Positions 51,041-59,364 of a DNA stretch of 64,000 nucleotides are shown piece after piece. Location: positions 1 to 64,000 of the forward strand of contig NZ_JAFCMM010000005.1 in the NCBI RefSeq assembly GCF_018131225.1, written 5' to 3'. The notes beneath the pieces are model-generated. The model had not been told where the DNA came from, did not search any database, and saw only the letters and a program-made list of their open reading frames with translations. Both the position numbers and the translations under genes were made by a program. Source of the stretch: Bradyrhizobium sp. U87765 SZCCT0048. Lineage in GTDB: Bacteria > Pseudomonadota > Alphaproteobacteria > Rhizobiales > Xanthobacteraceae. Numbering within the stretch: the first letter of the stretch is position 1; each line of letters opens with the position of its first letter.

Positions 51041-52087
51041 TCATCTGTCGCGCGGACGTCTCTCGCCTTCAATCGGTGTGTCCGAGCTGTCCGCGGAGCG
51101 GACGGCGAGCATGATCTTGCCGATGTGGTGGTTGCTCTCCATGTAGGCGTGCGCCTTCGCGGCGTCTGCCAGGGCATAGACACGGTCGATGCGCGGCCGC
51201 ACCGCGGTGCCGAGCAGCGGCCAGGCGCGGGTGCGCAGGCCGTCGGCGAGGCGGCGCTTCAGCGCCAGCGGCGTGCCGCGCAGCAGCGCGCCGGTCAGGC
51301 TGATGCGGCGGGCCATCAGCGCGCGCAGCGGCACGCCGAGCTCCTTGCCGCCGCCGGGCGAGAGGAAGGAGAGACGGCCGCCGGGGGCGAGCGCGGCGAG
51401 GTCATGGCGGATATGCGCGCCGGCGGAGGTGTCGAGGATCATGTCGACGCCACGTCCGTCGGTGGCGGCGCGGATCGCGTCCGACAGCGACGGATCGTCG
51501 TAGTCGAACACCGCGCGGCACCCCAGCGCCAGCGCCGCGGCGCGCTTCTCCGCCGTGCCAGCGGTGGCGTAGACGTCGTGGCCGAGCGCGCGCAGCAACT
51601 GGATGGCGGTGGTGCCGACGCCGCTGCCGCCGCCATGGATCAGCGCGCTGTCGCCGTCGGCCATCCGCATCAGCTCGACGAAGTTGAGCCAGGTGGTGAA
51701 CAGCGCCTCCGGCAGCGCCGCGCCTTCGATCCAGCTCAAGCCCTGCGGCAGCGGCAGCGCGAGATGCTGGTCGGCCGCGACATATTCGGCATAGCCGCCG
51801 CCATCGGTGAGCGCGATCACCGCCTCGCCGATACGGGTCGGCGGCACGTGGGCGCCCGCAGCGACGATGCGGCCGGAGACCTCGAGGCCCGGCACCGGAT
51901 TGGGCTCGCGCGTGGGGCCGGCGGCGCGCTGGTTGCAGTCATGGCGGTTGACGCCGGCGGCAGCGACCGCGATCAGCACATCGTCCGGGCCGAGCGGTTC
52001 CGGCCGCGGCCAGTCCGGCCGCTCGGTGAGCACCTCCGGGCCGCCCGGGGCGGTGATGATGATCGCGCGCTGGGTGGTTTCGCTCAT
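51041..52087 (-). CDS. Zinc-independent quinone oxidoreductase-like MDR dehydrogenase
   Basis: The 348-residue protein is of the medium-chain dehydrogenase superfamily, quinone-oxidoreductase branch: it has a GroES-like start (VLIAVAAAGVNRHDCNQR), a VPGLEVSGRIVAAG element and the NADPH motif IHGGGSGVGTTAIQL near residue 145. It lacks the zinc cysteines of alcohol dehydrogenases. NADPH:quinone reduction or enoyl reduction is possible. It is the first gene of the minus-strand operon, transcribed divergently from the binding protein across the CGGACAA dyad. Confidence 0.92.
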   Translation of the reverse strand: MSETTQRAIIITAPGGPEVLTERPDWPRPEPLGPDDVLIAVAAAGVNRHDCNQRAAGPTREPNPVPGLEVSGRIVAAGAHVPPTRIGEAVIALTDGGGYAEYVAADQHLALPLPQGLSWIEGAALPEALFTTWLNFVELMRMADGDSALIHGGGSGVGTTAIQLLRALGHDVYATAGTAEKRAAALALGCRAVFDYDDPSLSDAIRAATDGRGVDMILDTSAGAHIRHDLAALAPGGRLSFLSPGGGKELGVPLRALMARRISLTGALLRGTPLALKRRLADGLRTRAWPLLGTAVRPRIDRVYALADAAKAHAYMESNHHIGKIMLAVRSADSSDTPIEGERRPRDR

Positions 52088-52150
52088 GTCGTCGGCCTGT
52101 CCTCGTACGGTGCCTCGCCCATAGAGGAGGGTACGGCGGAAGCCAAACCC

Positions 52151-52167
52151 CGGACAACCATTGTCCG
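52151..52167. promoter_or_regulatory. Dyad CGGACAA-CCA-TTGTCCG in the divergent promoter (candidate IclR site)
   Basis: Perfect 7-bp arms surround CCA. A half-site CCGGACAAC follows at 52172-52180. The gap separates the quinone-reductase operon from the binding protein and P450 genes. An IclR regulator, MhpR-like, lies within the cluster and is the candidate binder; the central position suits control of both transcripts. Confidence 0.62.
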
Positions 52168-52271
52168 CCAGCCGGACAACGTGGCGATGGGGCTTCCCGC
52201 CGACCGGCGCCGTTGGGTACTGACGGGGGACAAGGGCGACCAAGCCCGGGACGACACTGTGGGAGGACATG

Positions 52272-53423
52272 ATGACGCCGCGATCGCTGCTGGGTGCCTT
52301 GCTGGGACTGACGCTGCTGGCCGCGCCGGTGGCCGCCGCCGACATCAATGTCGGCATCGTGCTGTCGGCCACCGGGCCGGGGGCCGCGATCGGCAATGCC
52401 GAGCGCAACGGCACGGCGTTCGGGCCGACGGAGATCGCCGGCCATAAGGTCAATTACCACTTCCTCGATGAAGCCTCCGACAGCACCGCGGCGGCGGCGG
52501 CGTTCCGTAAGCTCGTGCACGAGCGCAGCATCGACCTGCTGGTCGGGCCCACCACCACGCCGGCTTCGTTCGCGGTGATCGATCCGGCGGTCGAATACAA
52601 GGTGCCGGTGATCTCGATGGCGCCGGTCAACGCGCTGGTCTCGCCGGTCGACGCCAGGCGGCGCTGGATCTTCAAGACCACCACCAACGACGACCACGAG
52701 GCGACGCCGCTGTTCGCCCACATGAAGCGCAGCGGCGTCAAGCGCCTCGCGCTGATCGGCTTCTCTGATTCCTATGGTGATGCCTGGAGCAAGGTCGCCG
52801 CCGACATGGGCAAGGCTGCCGGCATCGAGATCATCGCCGACGAGAAATACGCCCGCACCGACCAGACCGTGCTCGGGCAGGTGCTCAAGATCATCGCCGG
52901 GCGTCCCGACGCGGTGCTGATCGCCGCCTCCGGCGCGCCGGCGGCGCTGCCGCTGCTGCAGCTGCGCGACAAGGGTTATACCGGGCCGCTCTATGGCACG
53001 CTCGGCGCCACGTTCGGCGACTTCCGCAAGCTGACGGGCGCCAGCGGCAACGGCATCTTCGTGCCGCTCAGCCCGGCGATCGGCGCGGCCTCGTTCCCTG
53101 ACGAATATCCGGCGAAGAAGGCGGCACTGGAATTCATTGCGCGCTACGAAGGCAAGTTCGGCGAGGGCAGCCGCAACATCTTCGCCGGCTCGGCCTACGA
53201 CGCGCTGGTCCTGCTCGACCATGCCGCGCCCGTGGCGCTGAAGAGCGCCGAACCCGGTACGCCCGAATTCCGCGAGGCTCTGCGCACGGCCATCGAAGGC
53301 CTCAAGGGGGTCGCCGGCTCGCGCGGCGTCTACAATTACGGCCCGAACGACCACACGGGTCTCGACCAGAGCGCGCTGACGCTGGGGCGGCTGGAGAAGG
53401 GCGAGTGGGTGGCGGTGCGCTGA
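52272..53423 (+). CDS. LIV-type periplasmic substrate-binding protein
   Basis: The 383-residue precursor has a clean signal (MTPRSLLGALLGLTLLAAP, then VAAAD). The mature protein starts DINVGIVLSATGPGAAIG, the typical first strand of the branched-chain-amino-acid-binding fold. It has ATG triplets at 52269 and 52272; the second has GGGAGG at a normal distance. No permease is in the cluster, so it would rely on a transporter elsewhere. It is followed 39 bp later by the P450 gene, suggesting uptake of an aromatic acid. Confidence 0.92.
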   Translation: MTPRSLLGALLGLTLLAAPVAAADINVGIVLSATGPGAAIGNAERNGTAFGPTEIAGHKVNYHFLDEASDSTAAAAAFRKLVHERSIDLLVGPTTTPASFAVIDPAVEYKVPVISMAPVNALVSPVDARRRWIFKTTTNDDHEATPLFAHMKRSGVKRLALIGFSDSYGDAWSKVAADMGKAAGIEIIADEKYARTDQTVLGQVLKIIAGRPDAVLIAASGAPAALPLLQLRDKGYTGPLYGTLGATFGDFRKLTGASGNGIFVPLSPAIGAASFPDEYPAKKAALEFIARYEGKFGEGSRNIFAGSAYDALVLLDHAAPVALKSAEPGTPEFREALRTAIEGLKGVAGSRGVYNYGPNDHTGLDQSALTLGRLEKGEWVAVR

Positions 53424-53462
53424 TCGCGCCGCCGTTCGCCGCTTCAACCGAAGGATCGCCGC

Positions 53463-54686
53463 ATGCCCTGTCCGGTCGCATCCCATGGAGCCGTGGCCAG
53501 CGCGCCCGCCGTCGCGGCCGGCTGCCCGGTCTATGACGTCGATCTCTACGGCACGGATGTGCTGCAGGATCCCTATCCGCACTACCGCGCGCTGCGTGAT
53601 CTCGGCGCCGCCGTGTGGCTGCCGCAGAACCAGCTCTACGCCATCGCGCGCTTCGATGACGTGCGCGCCGCGCTGCGCAATCCGGCGGTGTTCTCGTCGG
53701 CCGCCGGCGTTGCCGCCAACGACGCCGTCAACGCGATGTCGCAGGGAACCACGCTGGCGAGCGATGCGCCGCTGCACGATCGGCTGCGCGCGATCATCGC
53801 CGCGCCGCTGATGCCGCGGGCGCTGGAGGACGTCAAACCGCAGATCCGCGCCGAGGCGCGGCGGCTGGTCGAGGATCTCGTCGGTCGCGGCAGCTTCGAC
53901 GCGGTGACCGATCTCGCCCAGCATCTGCCGCTCACCATCGTCTCGGAACTGGTTGGCCTCGAGGACTACGGCCGCGGCAGCATGCTGCGCTGGGCAGCGG
54001 CGACCTTCAACGTGCTCGGCACCATGAACGAGCGCGGCAGCGCCGCCATGGCCGACGTGCAGGAGATGCGCAGCTATCTCGGCGGCGCCGCGATCCGCGA
54101 CAGGCTGCGGCCGGACAGCTGGGGCGAGCGCATCTTCCAGGCGGCGGACCGCGGCGAGGTCGAGCCCGAGCGCTGCCCGGTGCTGATGCGCGATTATCTC
54201 GGCCCGAGCCTCGACACCACCATCTTCGCGACCGCCAATCTCATCCTGCTGTTCGGCCGCCATCCCGACCAGTGGGATCTCGTGCGCGCCGATCCCGCGC
54301 TGATCCCCAACGCCATCAACGAGGCGCTGCGGCTGGAATCGCCGATCCGCGGCTTCACCCGTGTTGTTGTGGCGGATGCGGTGGTGGGCGACGTCACGCT
54401 GCCCGCCGGCAGCCGCGCCGTGCTGCTCTATGCCTCGGCCAACCGCGACGAGCGCAAGTGGGCGGATGCCGAGACCTTCGATGTGCGGCGCCGCGCCAAC
54501 GATCACCTCGGTTTCGGCAACGGCACGCACATGTGCGCGGGGCTGCATCTGGCGCGGCTGGAGATGGCCGCGCTGCTCGAGGTGCTGGTGGAGGAGGTCG
54601 CGCGCTTCACGATCGGCGAGCCGGAGCTCGCCCTCAACAACGTGCTGCGCGGCCTTGCGTCCCTGCCGGTGCGGGTGACGGCCTGA
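53463..54686 (+). CDS. Cytochrome P450 (CYP199A-like)
   Basis: The 407-residue P450 has the I-helix acid-alcohol pair Asp251-Thr252 in PSLDTTIFATA, the ExxR motif in NEALRLESPIR, and the haem cysteine Cys358 in HLGFGNGTHMCAGLHLAR. The start, the FTRVV element and the final NNVLRGLASLPV resemble CYP199A enzymes of Rhodopseudomonas, which demethylate p-methoxybenzoates. That would release a phenol for the MhpA-like hydroxylase. No ferredoxin or reductase gene is adjacent. The assignment to CYP199A is from memory of motifs, not alignment. Confidence 0.93.
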   Translation: MPCPVASHGAVASAPAVAAGCPVYDVDLYGTDVLQDPYPHYRALRDLGAAVWLPQNQLYAIARFDDVRAALRNPAVFSSAAGVAANDAVNAMSQGTTLASDAPLHDRLRAIIAAPLMPRALEDVKPQIRAEARRLVEDLVGRGSFDAVTDLAQHLPLTIVSELVGLEDYGRGSMLRWAAATFNVLGTMNERGSAAMADVQEMRSYLGGAAIRDRLRPDSWGERIFQAADRGEVEPERCPVLMRDYLGPSLDTTIFATANLILLFGRHPDQWDLVRADPALIPNAINEALRLESPIRGFTRVVVADAVVGDVTLPAGSRAVLLYASANRDERKWADAETFDVRRRANDHLGFGNGTHMCAGLHLARLEMAALLEVLVEEVARFTIGEPELALNNVLRGLASLPVRVTA

Positions 54687-54689
54687 GGC

Positions 54690-54855
54690 CTGACCGAAAA
54701 GGCAATGATCGCCCCAGATGTTTGTCGTCGCCGGGCTTGTCCCGGCGACCCCGGCAAGGGAGGCACTGTGCTCCTAAGCGGGGTGGCCGGGAGACCTTAG
54801 TCCTGGCGATCCGTTGAAGACGGATCGCGTCGCCCGGCCACGACGGAGAAATGCG
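54690..54855. repeat. Dispersed hairpin repeat, copy 2
   Basis: This is the second copy of the 165-bp element at 48224-48390. It begins four bases after the P450 stop and ends 62 bp before the stop of the IclR gene. It shares TTTGTCGTCGCCGGGCTTG and closes with GCCCGGCCACGAC, and has the same internal hairpins. As the P450 and IclR genes converge here it may also act as a transcription barrier. Confidence 0.9.
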
Positions 54856-54917
54856 GAACGCGCCGCCTCTTTTATGAGGGCCGAATTCCTTTTTCGGTCA
54901 GCCTCTGAGGCCGGCTG

Positions 54918-55718
54918 TCACGGCCGCACCGCAATGGACTCGGCTGCCTCGCGCAATGGCGCGGCGAAGCTCGCCACCGCTTCCTCCAGCGTCAGCGCCG
55001 AGCGGATCCAGATGATCGAGATGCAGCCGAACACGACGTCGCCGCGCACGATTGGCACGGCGATGCTGGAGGTCTTCGCATTGTACTCGCCCTCGCTGCG
55101 GATGCCGTAGCCGCGGGCTGCGGTATCGGCGAGCATTCGGGCCAGGCGCTCGCTCTCCAGCAGCGCGCGGTCCTCGGCCTCGTCGATGCGGCGCAAATGG
55201 CTGATGATGACGTCGCGTTCGCGCGGCGGGCATGCGGCGAGATAGGCGCGCCCGGCGGAGGTGCGCAGCAGTGGCAGCCGCTTGCCGATCATGCCGCGGT
55301 CGATCGACAGCGGGCTGCGCGGATGGGTGGTCTCCTGCACCACCATCGCGGCGTTCTCGTAGGTCGACAGGTCGACCGGCCACACCAGTTGCTTGCTCAG
55401 CTCCGCCAGCACGGGCGCGGCCGCCTGGCAGATCACGACGCCGGGATCGTAGCCGTCGCCGAGGCTGCTGGCGCGCCGCGTCACGCGGAAGCGGTCGTCG
55501 CTGGCGCTGCGGGCGACGTAGCCAAGCTCCTCCAGCGTTTCCAGCAGCCGGTAGACGGTCGGCCGTGGCAGGTCGAGCTGGCGCGCCACGTCGCCGGCGC
55601 GGATGCCGCCGGAGCGGTTGACCTCGTGCAGGACGTCGAGGCCGCGCTTGAAGGCGCGCACCGTGGCCGACCGTGTGGGGGCGGCCCCCGGCGGCGTCCG
55701 CTCTCTGGACACTTGCAA
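54918..55718 (-). CDS. IclR-family regulator (MhpR-like)
   Basis: The 266-residue protein has the IclR helix-turn-helix (about 20-80, RAGDVARQLDLPRPTVYRLLETLEELGYV) and effector domain. The stretch VWPVDLSTYENAAMVVQETTHPRSPLS and GKRLPLLRTSAGRAYLAACP is very close to MhpR, the activator of 3-(3-hydroxyphenyl)propionate catabolism. It starts at TTG 55718, or GTG 55712, after AAGGAGAGG. It is divergent from the extradiol dioxygenase gene. It is the obvious inducer-responsive activator of the cluster. Confidence 0.93.
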   Translation of the reverse strand: MQVSRERTPPGAAPTRSATVRAFKRGLDVLHEVNRSGGIRAGDVARQLDLPRPTVYRLLETLEELGYVARSASDDRFRVTRRASSLGDGYDPGVVICQAAAPVLAELSKQLVWPVDLSTYENAAMVVQETTHPRSPLSIDRGMIGKRLPLLRTSAGRAYLAACPPRERDVIISHLRRIDEAEDRALLESERLARMLADTAARGYGIRSEGEYNAKTSSIAVPIVRGDVVFGCISIIWIRSALTLEEAVASFAAPLREAAESIAVRP

Positions 55719-55889
55719 TTCCTCTCCTTGCCGGCGGCTGCCGCGCCGATATGGTCATGATGTCGCGGCGAAGCGCGGTTCGCCCGCCATGTTAATGCAG
55801 GATGCGTGGGCGCGGTATAGGATTGCGGCGGGTCGCCGGAGACAAGGCGTGCCGCGATGTCGCGGGCCTCAAACGGACGGGAGACGCGG

Positions 55890-56888
55890 ATGGAAATCAC
55901 GGCGCTCGGCTATGTCGGCATCCAGTCGTCGCAGCTTGACGACTGGTCGCGCATGGCGACGGGCCTGCTCGGCATGCAGCAGGTCGACCGTGGTGGCAAA
56001 ATGCGCGCGTTCCGCATGGATGATCGCACGCAGCGGCTGATCGTCGATGGCGCCGGGGATGCCGGCCTTGCGGTGATGGGCTGGGAGGTTCCCACGCGCG
56101 CCGAGCTCGACCGTCTGGCGGGCCGGCTCGACGACCATGGCGTCGCGGTGACGCGCGGCACGCGCGCGCTCGCTGACGAACGCCACGTCGGCGACGTCAT
56201 CCGCTTCCACGATCCCGCCGGCAATCCGCTGGAGGCGTTCTGCGCTCCGGCGCTCGCCACAGAACCGTTCCGGCCGGGACGGCCGATCACCGGCTTTCGC
56301 ACCGGCGCGCTCGGCATGGGCCATGTCGTGCTCAATGTCGAGGACGTCGAGCCGCTGCTGCCGTTCTACCGCGACCTGCTCGGCTTTCATGTCTCCGATT
56401 TCGGCCTGACGCCGTACAAGCTGTACTTCTTTCACGTCAACGGCCGTCACCACAGCTTCGCCATGGTCGGCTCGGGCCGCCGCGCGCTGCATCACTTCAT
56501 GGTCGAGGTCGGCACGCTCGACGACGTCGGCCAGGGCTACGATCTCGCGCAGCTCGACGACGGTCGCATCGCCTACACGCTGGGGCGCCACACCAACGAT
56601 CACATGACGTCGTTCTACGTCCACACGCCGTCGGGCTTTTTCATCGAGTATGGCTGGGGCGGCCGCGTCATCGAACCGGAGACGTGGCAGCCGCACGAGA
56701 CCTTTGACGGCCCCTCGCTCTGGGGGCACGAGCGCCTCCACCTGCCGGACGACCAGCGCAAGCGGCTGCGCGACATGCGACTGTCCGCCGCCGCGCGCGG
56801 TGTGCGGGTGGCGGACCCGAAGGTGCCGCCGCTCGACTGCCCATCATTGAATTGCCCATGGCTCGATGCCGTGATCGGGCGGGAGTAG
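55890..56888 (+). CDS. Extradiol ring-cleavage dioxygenase (BphC-type)
   Basis: The 332-residue two-domain vicinal-oxygen-chelate enzyme cleaves catechols next to the hydroxyls. The C-terminal domain has the iron ligands His145 (GMGHVVLNV), His202 (HHFMVEV) and Glu253 (FFIEYGWGG). The signature HTNDHMTSFYVHTPSGFFIE is complete. ATG 55890 was chosen because GGGAG precedes it, rather than 55857. It is divergent from the MhpR-like regulator and ends 2 bp before a convergent Nudix gene. Together with the hydroxylase and FAH hydrolase it makes a meta-cleavage pathway. Confidence 0.95.
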   Translation: MEITALGYVGIQSSQLDDWSRMATGLLGMQQVDRGGKMRAFRMDDRTQRLIVDGAGDAGLAVMGWEVPTRAELDRLAGRLDDHGVAVTRGTRALADERHVGDVIRFHDPAGNPLEAFCAPALATEPFRPGRPITGFRTGALGMGHVVLNVEDVEPLLPFYRDLLGFHVSDFGLTPYKLYFFHVNGRHHSFAMVGSGRRALHHFMVEVGTLDDVGQGYDLAQLDDGRIAYTLGRHTNDHMTSFYVHTPSGFFIEYGWGGRVIEPETWQPHETFDGPSLWGHERLHLPDDQRKRLRDMRLSAAARGVRVADPKVPPLDCPSLNCPWLDAVIGRE

Positions 56889-56890
56889 AG

Positions 56891-57349
56891 TCAGCCGAGC
56901 AGCGCCTGCAGGCGGTCGAGGAACGGGCGCTGGCCGTCGAGCATCTTGGTGCGGGCGCTCGGCAAATCGAACCACCGGGCGCGGTCGATTTCGGGGAAGC
57001 TGCGGGTCACGCCGCTGTTCGGTGGCCATACCATTTCGAAGGTATTGCTGCGGATCGCCTCCGCATCGACCTCGCCGGCAAAGGCGAAACCGATGACGCG
57101 CTTGCCGCCGCGCTGGCGCACCTCACCGAGTGGTGTGAGCGGACCATCGATGATGACGCCGATTTCTTCGGCGACCTCGCGCCGCGCGGTCGCCTCGGCG
57201 TCGGCGCCGGGCTCAATCTCGCCCTTGGGAATCGACCAAGCACCGTCGTCTCGGTTGCGCCAGAACGGTCCCCCGGGGTGGACCAGCAGCACTTCCACGG
57301 CATTGTCGCGGGTGCGATGGATCAGCACGCCTGCGCTCAAGACCGGCAT
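56891..57349 (-). CDS. Nudix hydrolase
   Basis: The 152-residue protein contains the Nudix box from residue 43 onward, GEIEPGADAEATARREVAEEIGV, whose Glu residues bind the metal. This matches the family pattern GX5EX7REUXEEXGU. It opens with the strand AGVLIHRTRDNAVEVLLVHPGG. Nudix enzymes remove nucleoside diphosphate-linked or related compounds; the substrate is unknown. It converges with the dioxygenase gene with only a 2-bp gap and is divergent from the ABC exporter gene. Confidence 0.94.
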   Translation of the reverse strand: MPVLSAGVLIHRTRDNAVEVLLVHPGGPFWRNRDDGAWSIPKGEIEPGADAEATARREVAEEIGVIIDGPLTPLGEVRQRGGKRVIGFAFAGEVDAEAIRSNTFEMVWPPNSGVTRSFPEIDRARWFDLPSARTKMLDGQRPFLDRLQALLG

Positions 57350-57408
57350 TTGCGCGTCCTCCGCTCCGGCACCATGGAACTTTGGGTTCCGGTCGCCGTT
57401 AGCTGTCC

Positions 57409-59331
57409 ATGAAGCACGCCCCCATTCGCGAGATCAACGCCGAAGACGGTAAGGCCGTCGTGCCGCCGCCGCCGGAAATCCTGGAAGACGACCCAGAACT
57501 GTCGCCGGAGGAGCAGGAGGAGGCGCGGCGCGCCTATCTGCTGCAGCGGTTCTGGATCAGCGGCCGCGGCTTCTGGGGCAGGGGCGGAGGGCGCTGGGCG
57601 TGGGCCTTCACGGTCGGCCTGTTCGTGCTGATCGTTGCCAATCTCATCATCCAGTACCGCATCAACGTCTGGAATCGCTCGATCTTCGATGCGCTGGAGA
57701 AGCATGATTCCGATCGGGTGTTCTTCCTCACCTCGATCTTCATTCCGCTCGCGCTCGGCAGTGTCGCCCTCGGCGTGCTGCAGGTGTTTGCGCGGATGTC
57801 GATCCAGCGGCGCTGGCGCGGCTGGCTGAACGACGCCGTGCTGACGCGCTGGCTCGCCCATGGTCGCTACTACCAGCTCAATCTCGTCGGCGGCGACCAC
57901 AAGAACCCTGAGTCCCGCATTGCCGAGGATCTGCGCGTCGCGACCGACGCGCCGGTCGATTTCGCCGCCGGGGTGACCTCCGCATTCCTGTCGGCCACCA
58001 CCTTCATCGTGGTGCTGTGGACCATCGGCGGCGCGCTGACGCTGTCATACGGCGGCAGCACGGTGACCATTCCCGGCTTCCTGGTGATCGCTGCCGTGGC
58101 CTATGCGGTCGTCGCCAGTGGCTCGATGACCTGGATCGGCCGCAACTTCGTCGCAGTGTCCGAGAGCAAGAACCAGGCCGAGGCGGACTACCGCTATGCG
58201 CTGACGCGCGTCCGCGAGAACGGCGAGAGCATCGCCCTGCTCGGCGGCGAGGAAGAGGAGCGTGCCGGTATCGACCGCTCGTTCGGCAACGTGCTGCGGC
58301 AGTGGGCGCGGCTCGCCGGCCAGCACATGCGCACGACTGTGGTGTCGCAGGGCTCCAGCCTGATCGCGCCGGTGATCCCGATCCTGCTGTGCGCGCCGAA
58401 ATTTCTCGACGGCAGCATGTCGCTCGGCGAGGTGATGCAGGCGGCGTCCGCCTTCACCATCGTGCAGGCGGCGTTCGGCTGGCTGGTCGACAACTACCCG
58501 CGGCTTGCCGAGTGGAATGCCGGTGCGCGCCGCATCGCCTCTCTGATGATGTCGCTCGACGGTCTGGAACGCGCCGAGCAGGGCGACGGCATCGGTCGCA
58601 TCAAGCGCGGCGAGACCGACGACGAAGCAATGATGCGGCTGCGCGATCTTTCCGTGACGCTCGACGACGGCACCGCGGTGGTCGGCGAGACCGACGTGCG
58701 CATCGATGCCGGCGAGCGCGTGCTGTTCGCCGGCGAATCCGGCAGCGGCAAGAGCACGCTGGTGCGCGCCATCGCCGGCCTGTGGCCATGGGGCGGCGGC
58801 AATGTCGATTTCCACCCCGACCGCCGACTGTTCATGCTGCCGCAGAAGCCCTACGTGCCATCAGGCACGCTGCGCCGCGCGGTAGCGTATCCGGCGGCCG
58901 AGGACGACTGGACGGTGGAGGAGATGGCACAGGTGCTCGAGAAGGTCGGCCTCGGTCATCTCAAGGACAAGCTGGAAGAAGATGCGCCGTGGGACCAGAC
59001 GCTGTCCGGCGGCGAGAAGCAGCGCCTCGCCTTCGCCCGGCTGTTCCTGCACAATCCCGACATCGTCGTGCTCGACGAGGCGACCTCCGCGCTCGACGAC
59101 AAGAGCCAGGACAAGCTGATGCAACTGCTGGGCGACGAGCTCAGGAACGCCACCGTGGTCAGCGTCGCGCATCGCCCGGAGCTCGAGGCGTTCCACAGCC
59201 GCAAGATCGTGCTGGAGCGCCGCAAGGGCGGCGCGAAGCTGGTCAGCGACATCGATCTCGTGCCCCATCGAGGCCGGCGCCGCCTGCTCGGCCGCTGGCT
59301 GCGCCAGCGGGCCGCGCCGCGCCCGACCTGA
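57409..59331 (+). CDS. ABC transporter, ATPase fused to permease (YddA/SbmA-like)
   Basis: The 640-residue fusion has an N-terminal six-helix SbmA/BacA-type permease region (about 60-400) and a C-terminal ATPase: Walker A GESGSGKST near residue 445, signature LSGGEKQRLAF, Walker B DIVVLDEATSALD. The order permease-ATPase in one chain, with YRINVWNRSIFDALEKHD, marks the YddA/ABCD branch. Members import or export peptides or acyl compounds, such as BacA. It has no adjacent partner. Function here is unknown. Confidence 0.93.
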   Translation: MKHAPIREINAEDGKAVVPPPPEILEDDPELSPEEQEEARRAYLLQRFWISGRGFWGRGGGRWAWAFTVGLFVLIVANLIIQYRINVWNRSIFDALEKHDSDRVFFLTSIFIPLALGSVALGVLQVFARMSIQRRWRGWLNDAVLTRWLAHGRYYQLNLVGGDHKNPESRIAEDLRVATDAPVDFAAGVTSAFLSATTFIVVLWTIGGALTLSYGGSTVTIPGFLVIAAVAYAVVASGSMTWIGRNFVAVSESKNQAEADYRYALTRVRENGESIALLGGEEEERAGIDRSFGNVLRQWARLAGQHMRTTVVSQGSSLIAPVIPILLCAPKFLDGSMSLGEVMQAASAFTIVQAAFGWLVDNYPRLAEWNAGARRIASLMMSLDGLERAEQGDGIGRIKRGETDDEAMMRLRDLSVTLDDGTAVVGETDVRIDAGERVLFAGESGSGKSTLVRAIAGLWPWGGGNVDFHPDRRLFMLPQKPYVPSGTLRRAVAYPAAEDDWTVEEMAQVLEKVGLGHLKDKLEEDAPWDQTLSGGEKQRLAFARLFLHNPDIVVLDEATSALDDKSQDKLMQLLGDELRNATVVSVAHRPELEAFHSRKIVLERRKGGAKLVSDIDLVPHRGRRRLLGRWLRQRAAPRPT

Positions 59332-59364
59332 GCGCATGCGTACCGTCGGGCGCGGGGGCCGCGG

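Noticed and set aside
51939..54548. A long minus-strand open frame (869 codons) antisense to the binding protein and P450
   Set aside because: It runs opposite two well-identified genes. High GC leaves antisense frames open; the product is Arg/Gly/His-rich with no domain.
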